DNA of 64,000 bases from assembly GCA_003864495.1 (NCBI GenBank), contig ML133427.1:2189247-2253246 (forward strand), given 5' to 3'. The translations under genes and the position numbers were made by a program. Below the pieces are notes generated by a model, which was not told the origin of the DNA, did not search any database, and saw only the letters and a program-made list of their open reading frames with translations. This DNA is from Nemopilema nomurai (Eukaryota; Cnidaria; Scyphozoa; Rhizostomeae; Rhizostomatidae). This document shows positions 31,169 to 64,000 of the stretch, piece by piece (the stretch's first letter is position 1; each line of letters opens with the position of its first letter).

Positions 31169-33987
31169 AATAATAGACTTGTTGAGCGAATCTCCCTCGA
31201 TTGAAGTCAAACTACGCTGGACTGCCTTTGGAAAAAATCAACTACAAACTTCTCCGACAAGGCAGCTGGTGATCATAATGTGGAAACACAACAAATATGA
31301 TACAGAATTTCAGCTTTCAATAACAATTGATCCATCAACAAGGGATAACTTAAAACAAGAGGAACGCAGGACAGTTACCAACAGCTTTTAGCTCGAAAGA
31401 AGGCGCGTTTGCTGTGCGCCTGCAGTACCTTTAAATAGCGGTACGCGGCTGCATGGGATTTCCCCTGAACCAGTTTCGAAACGAGACAAGGAAGTTGGCA
31501 AAAATGACGCTGCAACGTGTTTGAGATAGGCAGATTCAAGGCAGCGAGGAAAAGTTGTTCAATAACAAATATGTTCTTCAATAGCTACTCATTACCAAAT
31601 AATTTACCTAATTGTTTATTTCCCTATTTTTGTTCTCGCTACGTTATTGCGTTCAGAAAAAGGTCAATAGAACTATACTTTTTGACAAACTCTTTCTCCA
31701 CAGAAAATTTGTTTTACAGTTTCAAATTTGTTCAAAGCTCCCTAGTTCCATCGACACATCCCTGATTAGGTTTCTGGAATTGTCCACACATATCGTTGTA
31801 AGAAAAGGGTGTACAAAGAAATAACCCACAGAAAATGTGTGTAGGAATATCCCCAAAGGATAATTTTGCATGACGCTTGAGTCCTTCTTACATCTCAACA
31901 TTCTGTCATATATATGCGGAAAATTCTGAGCTAACTCCAAAACCCAGCAAACTTTGATTTGCTGCAGCCATTTTATATTTGAATTCCGAGCCAACAGTAA
32001 AATGCATACCAACAAATAAAGCAGAAAGAAGGCAGTGGAGATGTAGTGGAATTGAACAAAAAAATTGGAACATCATTAAACTTTTCTCAACCATCTTTGT
32101 CGTGACGGCGTCGACAATGACATGTCTAATAAACAAGTTGTTTTGCTTGAAATGTCCCTTGCTTTCGGAGGTGCTATCAATTTTTCTGACGACTTAGAAA
32201 CAATTTTTCATGCTGAAAACACCTTGCCATCTGTGTTTGCGGTAATACTTCGTAACTTTATGATGGCAATGAAGATATCTGTAAATAAGGCTTTTGAAAA
32301 TAATATTTATCAACTCAATTTTTACGCTAATTGATGTTTTGACGAGACAAAAGTTTTGGAATGTTTTTAAGCCGTTTCCTGTTCGTGAGAAGGAAGACAA
32401 AAATTAACTTGTTGAGCTTAGGGCTGAACAGTACGGTAAACACGAACAACCAAATTTTTTCTGAACAGTTTTTGCAATTTTCCAATTCATATTGTGGAGC
32501 ATCAAATGAATCATACAAGAGAACTGTCCCTACTTCTGTCACATCCCTACACTTTTGAAACAATTTTTAGGCACCTAACTTTTGGAAATCCACATACGAT
32601 ACTCTTCAAGCAAAATCAGATTGCATTTTGGATTAACGTAGTTTGCTCTTGGCAGCTGCAAAAAATAGGACGGATAAAGTGGATTGACGGTATGCAGCAA
32701 TTCACGAACTTGTTATGCCTTTAAATTTCTATTTCAATGAACTCTGGATGAGGGTAGTTTCGGTTCGCGCGAATTGCTTCCTGGTCGTTTGTCAAGTTTG
32801 AACAAGCACTGGTCGAACAGTTTTCTTGGGTTGAGAGCACGTGATGAGAAGAATTCCAGGAACGGAACTGAAAAATTTTAGGAACGCATTCGAAACGTGA
32901 GAAAAAAGACTGAAATACAAGGACGTGGATCGAAGTATTGCAGGTTAGATATCATATAGAAAAACATACACGGTTGTTGCTCAAAATGGACATTAATTCT
33001 TCGATCGAATGTTTCTTTAGAAGCCACATCACCTTCAGGGACAAAACCATGAAAGCATTTTGTGAAGTTATGGAAGCGAAAAGGAAGGAATCTACGTAAG
33101 GTGCTAGGAAGGTGCAGACACGGTGTTGGGAAAGTACCGGTGCATGAGCGAAATGTGTCTTTTTGAAAGAAGTACGTGCGGTGAATCAGCTGGCTATTGT
33201 TTCTGATTTTCACACGAGGCAAAGAACGCAAGAAGCCACGAGGGTGCAACAACAGTGTAAGCAGACAAACACAACAAAATATACCGGCGTGGATATCAAA
33301 ATGTTCGTTTAATTCTAAAATAGCGATGTATTCTTACAAATTTACTTCATGCGTATGGTTCTGGCAGTTGTCTCGGGGACGAAATGTATTGCGCTAGTAG
33401 ATGTAAATAAACAGTATATTGAGAGCAATACGGATATTTTAGTCCCTTCGCATCCATTACTCCAGACGTTGACAGTATGGTTAAGTAAAATAAGGCATTT
33501 GTTTTTGCTCATTTATGAAGATATTTGACTTAAAAGACTTGTATTAGAATGTATGAACGTATTGCAGCTAGTCCCAGTCCCCATCGACGAAATCTTTCAC
33601 GGTCAGGATAGAAAGGCATTACGGTGAAGATACGTTTCTTTCTGGCTCAAAACCACTAAACAGATGCTTAAGCAAAGTATCGGCGAGAATCCATACACTT
33701 TTGCCGACTTCCTAGAATGCCCACTAAGCATCAATAACTCAGAAATAGTGAAAGGAGTCGTCAAAACTGAAGGGAAGGGTGCTGCAGATTTCCCCCATCT
33801 TATTCCCTGATATATAACAGATAAGTCTTATTATTTTTCATTGTTATTTGCCAATCACGTTTCTGTTATGAGAAATTACCGAATACAGTTCGATTTTTCA
33901 AAATTTTCTATTATTTGCTGCAAAATCCCTTAATTCTTGTCAGCCAGCCCTTTGAAGCTAATTCTAAAATTCGTACTCAGTCCCTTT
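31169..33987. other. intergenic region between MKK3/6 and the myosin gene
   Basis: Holds the MKK3/6 promoter side and the 3' flank of the myosin gene. A 124-codon minus frame at 32878-33252 has no ATG context or motif that I can defend. No promoter element could be identified with confidence. Confidence 0.4.
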
Positions 33988-60673
<26,686 letters not shown>

Positions 60674-60684
<11 letters not shown>

Positions 60685-60844
60685 TTTGAGATTCGAGTTC
60701 TTTCAACAAAGCAAGAAGATCAGCTTCGCTTAATGTCGTACGCAGTCTCCTGGTCGCCGTAAGATTTCCAAGCTGGACAGAGGCCTCCACTTCGAGTTGC
60801 GCTAAGTCATGAGTGAGTGCCGCAGCAGCTTGTGAATTGACGGC
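60674..60844 (-). other. open frame overlapping the exon 1a start
   Basis: After an acceptor-like TTGCTAG, a minus-strand frame stays open for 56 codons and ends 11 bases into the exon 1a coding sequence, in another frame. Its end reads [19 protein letters not shown]. It may be the 5' UTR exon of the myosin transcript, with the openness due to chance, or the end of an upstream gene. Confidence 0.25.
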
Positions 60845-60849
60845 CTAGC

Positions 60850-61712
60850 AAGACCTCCGCATCCTAATAGTTTCAATATCAAGTGTGGACTCAACAGGCC
60901 AAGGCAATAAGGACGTCGCCCATCTGCCCTTCGTTTCAAAGAGCCTCGCGTCTGATTGGTCGAGCAGAGATCAAAACGGCAGTGCTTCATAAAGAACACT
61001 TGAAATTAAATTATGCAAAGGCTCGCTTAAATCAAAGAGTTTATCCGAAAGCTGTACAGGGAATTATTCAAAAGCGAGAGGAGCTCTTTATTCTCAAAAT
61101 ATTGGTCCTGTTTGAAAACAACGCTCTGGCATTGCAGTCTATGAAGCGAATTCCAAAGCTACTTTGGACAAAAGACTTTAAGATGCTTTTATGGTACATT
61201 TGCTTTTGTCAACGAAGAAGCAGGGATGAAGAAGATCAACCCCCGTAACAATCATGGATGCACCAACTACAAGCTGCGAGAAAAAGTAAACAAATTAGAT
61301 GCCTGGCCAACAATAATTTCTTCTATGCAGCGTACTTAGAAATTTTCAAATCCGTTTGACAACAATTTGACACAGAGTAAAAACATAAGTAAACTAGGTC
61401 AATGAAGGTTTATCAGAATAAAGGTTTTGTATGCAGCCCCTTAGCTAAACAATTTTAGAGGCCATAGCCTATAGATAGATACACTCTCGTTGGTCTCATT
61501 TTGAGAGGAGGATGCACTAATACGCAGATTTTAGTGAAGCAAACGCATTCTTCGTTCTGGCTGACGGCATGCAAAGCACCAGACCCCTGTTAGTTCTTCA
61601 CAAGGCAAAGGCCCTGGGGCGCGGACATAGCCAACCTCTTCTAGATGCCCCTGCTATGCAATCGAGCAAAGTAAAGATTCTGCGTAGGAGAGTTGGAGAG
61701 TTAATTTTACAA
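60850..61712. other. upstream flank of the myosin gene
   Basis: No coding exon recognised. The plus-strand frame at 60883-61248 lacks an ATG start and any motif. Confidence 0.4.
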
Positions 61713-61807
61713 TACACGCTTTTTTATAAGAAACCTACCACAAGGCCTAGTTCCAAAAGTTCCTTATTTGTAGACCTCAAGTCATCAGAGTTTAGTACCA
61801 AAAGTTA
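61713..61807. mobile_element. partial second copy of the TA-flanked inverted-repeat element
   Basis: Starts TACACGCTTTTTTATAAG and matches the left 95 bp of 20850-21246 with a few substitutions (acctaccacaaggcctagtt is identical). The remainder and the right end are missing. Confidence 0.85.
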
Positions 61808-62089
61808 AAGTTAGTACAATATAAAAGTATCTTTCCACGTGATAAAACAAACCCACTTTCTGTTAAGCATTCTTGAAGCTTGGTTGATGGAAAGAGCGCA
61901 TTATTCATCCCACACAAGAAGTGCTGAAATAACATCTATCAGGTATCAGATATCTAGTAGCACCAAGAATCTATCAGAAGCAGCAAATATTCTAGGCCTG
62001 GTACTGATTGAACAAAAAGGTAACATAATGCATTGTTGTTGTGGTGACAAGTTGGACACCACCTGTATCAGTGACATTGGAAAGACGGT

Positions 62090-62137
62090 GATCCTCTTCT
62101 GCGGAGCCGTGCTGATCCTCTTCTGCGGAGCCGTGCT
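62090..62137. repeat. 24-bp perfect tandem duplication
   Basis: gatcctcttctgcggagccg plus gtct-type end (tgct) occurs twice back to back with no mismatch, suggesting a recent slippage event. Confidence 0.85.
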
Positions 62138-64000
62138 AATAGAGATTGAGCTCATCCCTTTTGGGGCGAAGACTTGTGGGTAGAAGAAAGGAAACGATTT
62201 CATTAAAAAGTCAGAAACAGATCCGATTTCTAATAAGCCTGGCGCATTCTGCAATCCCTTGCAACATCAATCCCAAAACAAAATTATGTTTGACCCAGAA
62301 ACAACAAACACACTGTACTCATGAGAGACAGCTGATATAAAGTTTGGCTGGAATTCATAGTGAAACCAACGCAGACGAACTACAAGGAGTTTTGGATCCA
62401 GTCCAATTATTCTTGTAACACACGACTTGATCTATGTTCCACGTGCTTGTTTGATCTCTTGATTGCACGATCTTCACATACCTGATACAGTGTCAATGTA
62501 CTAATTCAAATTAATACGATAGTATTTGTCATATAACAATTAGAAAGGCCACTGTACTAACGTTGGACAAAGTTTCAAGACATTCATATATATTGCCAAA
62601 TTTTTTAAATGCTCCACATTGAAATGGCGATTGTGGGAATTTCTTGCCTTGGGGTGAAATTAAGGGAAATTAGGACTAAAAAAACAAATATTTGCAATGG
62701 TCCACAAACTATACTAAGCCTAAAGCTATTTGTGGTTTGGTAATGAGAGATTCACATTTAATTTTCCAGAAACTTTACTGCTAAGCATCTCTAAACTTTA
62801 TTAGAGTAAAACGTCTCCCATCACACACCCTTCTACAAGAAGTATGGATATGCATGGACAAACCACGTCCTAAAAGCACCCTTGCAAGTCTATAACTCCA
62901 GCATATACTCTACTTGGTGACATCCAGACAAAAAAGGCACAAAGTATCGACAAAGTTATATATTCATCATGTCGATTGAGTATCATACCATTCTTGGTAT
63001 TGATACGTAAGATTAACACCAAGTTAATAGAAAGATAAGAAATTAGCAAATATCTAAAACAAAATTGCAGAAATACGCTAAAAACACAACTAAAGGTATC
63101 TATGTTCGTTGTCGATTAGCAACCATCATAGGCCTTCTGGCAAATAAGACGGGGGTTTGAAATGTGAGAGGTAATCTGTGCTCATATGGGCAGCATTCCG
63201 ATTGGGGGTCGATGATCCCTAAAATGGGAAAACACAGGAGTGCTGGACTGAGAAACTAAGACGATTTAGAAATGAATATTTTTACTAAACAAAGCAAATT
63301 TAGGGAAGCATCCTCTACGGGCAAAAGATTGAGGGTGCCCTTAGCTGGATCTGGATTGTATATTATCACACCTTTGCTTCTATTCTTACCCGTGGCTTGC
63401 AAGAAGTGGACTGCTTTCGATCTACTAAGTACGTACCCTGCGTGCAGACTCTAAGTGCATGATACAAAATTAAAAGCATCACTCACCCATAGCTATCTAA
63501 ACGAAGAGAAAGAAAATCTACTAGAATGACGTCTCTATATTACGGGGTAAGTCCAACAATAATATGAAAAATTATGTCATTGTTACGTCACAAGGCTATC
63601 AGAACGTAGAGCTGTGAAAGTATTCATACATCATCACAAAAAATTATTTCCCGCCCTTAAAGAAACTCTATTCAATTAACAGTTGCTAACGTAATTAGAA
63701 CATCGCCTGTACAATTGAAACCCGCATGGAAATTAGAGGATTCCCAATATGGAGACAAGAACGAATTATATACACATTAAATTAACAGTATAGATAAGCA
63801 CTTGAGTCAAATAGAATCCGGTTTAGAGGAGCCGAATATTACTTTTCTATTAAATAAAAATTAGATCCATGAAAAAATATTCTTACCGCTGCTAAAAGGT
63901 AACAAAATAAAATAGGGCATTAACAAATGTTAGGGTATCAATATAAAAAAGAAAACATCTTGTGGATGTGGGTGTCAAAGTCTTACCATGTGGAGCCAGG
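62138..64000. other. right flank without recognisable gene
   Basis: AT-rich, short frames only. No motif, repeat family or RNA gene identified. Confidence 0.4.

Noticed and set aside
32878..33252. 124-codon minus frame between MKK3/6 and myosin
   Set aside because: No motif, no homologue recalled, and no splice or promoter context that supports it.
60883..61248. 121-codon plus frame upstream of myosin
   Set aside because: Starts at GTG and has no recognised domain or splice context; chance frame is the simplest explanation.

Overview
The window is nuclear DNA from an animal. It is AT-rich, intron-dense and littered with decayed transposons. The protein families (class II myosin heavy chain, MKK3/6, POLDIP3/SKAR, LYRM1) and their vertebrate-like exon phases fit an early-branching invertebrate. 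A cnidarian such as an anthozoan is my best guess, but this is inference and no species marker was found. All gene models below were built by hand from splice sites, reading phase and recalled family motifs; no alignment was run.

Layout. 1-9300: no recognisable host gene, a broken non-LTR retrotransposon at 5049-6280 and a possible Copia-like gag relic. 10315-13296 (minus): POLDIP3/SKAR homologue with a C-terminal RRM. 13459-15526 (plus): LYRM1 homologue, head-to-head with POLDIP3 across only 162 bp. 17431-31168 (minus): complete 12-exon MKK3/6-type MAP kinase kinase of 336 codons; its lysine 82 and activation sites S207 and T211 fall at the same numbers as in human MKK6. Its introns hold a Tigger-like transposase relic split by a smaller inverted-repeat element, and a short hAT element with perfect 8-bp target duplications. 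33988-60684 (minus): complete class II myosin heavy chain, 39 coding exons and about 1944 residues, with two alternative first coding exons. 60850-64000: upstream flank with a second copy of the inverted-repeat element.

The most notable points are: (1) a GT-AG intron in the myosin motor with a textbook U12 donor and branch site; (2) two diverged first exons that each encode the myosin N-terminal SH3-like subdomain and enter the same second exon; (3) two GC-AG introns, one in MKK and one in myosin; (4) a transposon nested inside another transposon; (5) a compact bidirectional promoter between LYRM1 and POLDIP3. I found no CRISPR array, tRNA, rRNA or prokaryote-like operon, and no clear new multi-gene system.

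The four host genes have no obvious shared pathway: mRNA export and translation coupling (POLDIP3), mitochondrial LYR protein (LYRM1), p38 signalling (MKK3/6) and actomyosin contractility (myosin II). LYRM1 and MKK3/6 are tail-to-tail and POLDIP3 and LYRM1 are head-to-head, so the left gene cluster is tightly packed while the myosin gene is spread over 27 kb.
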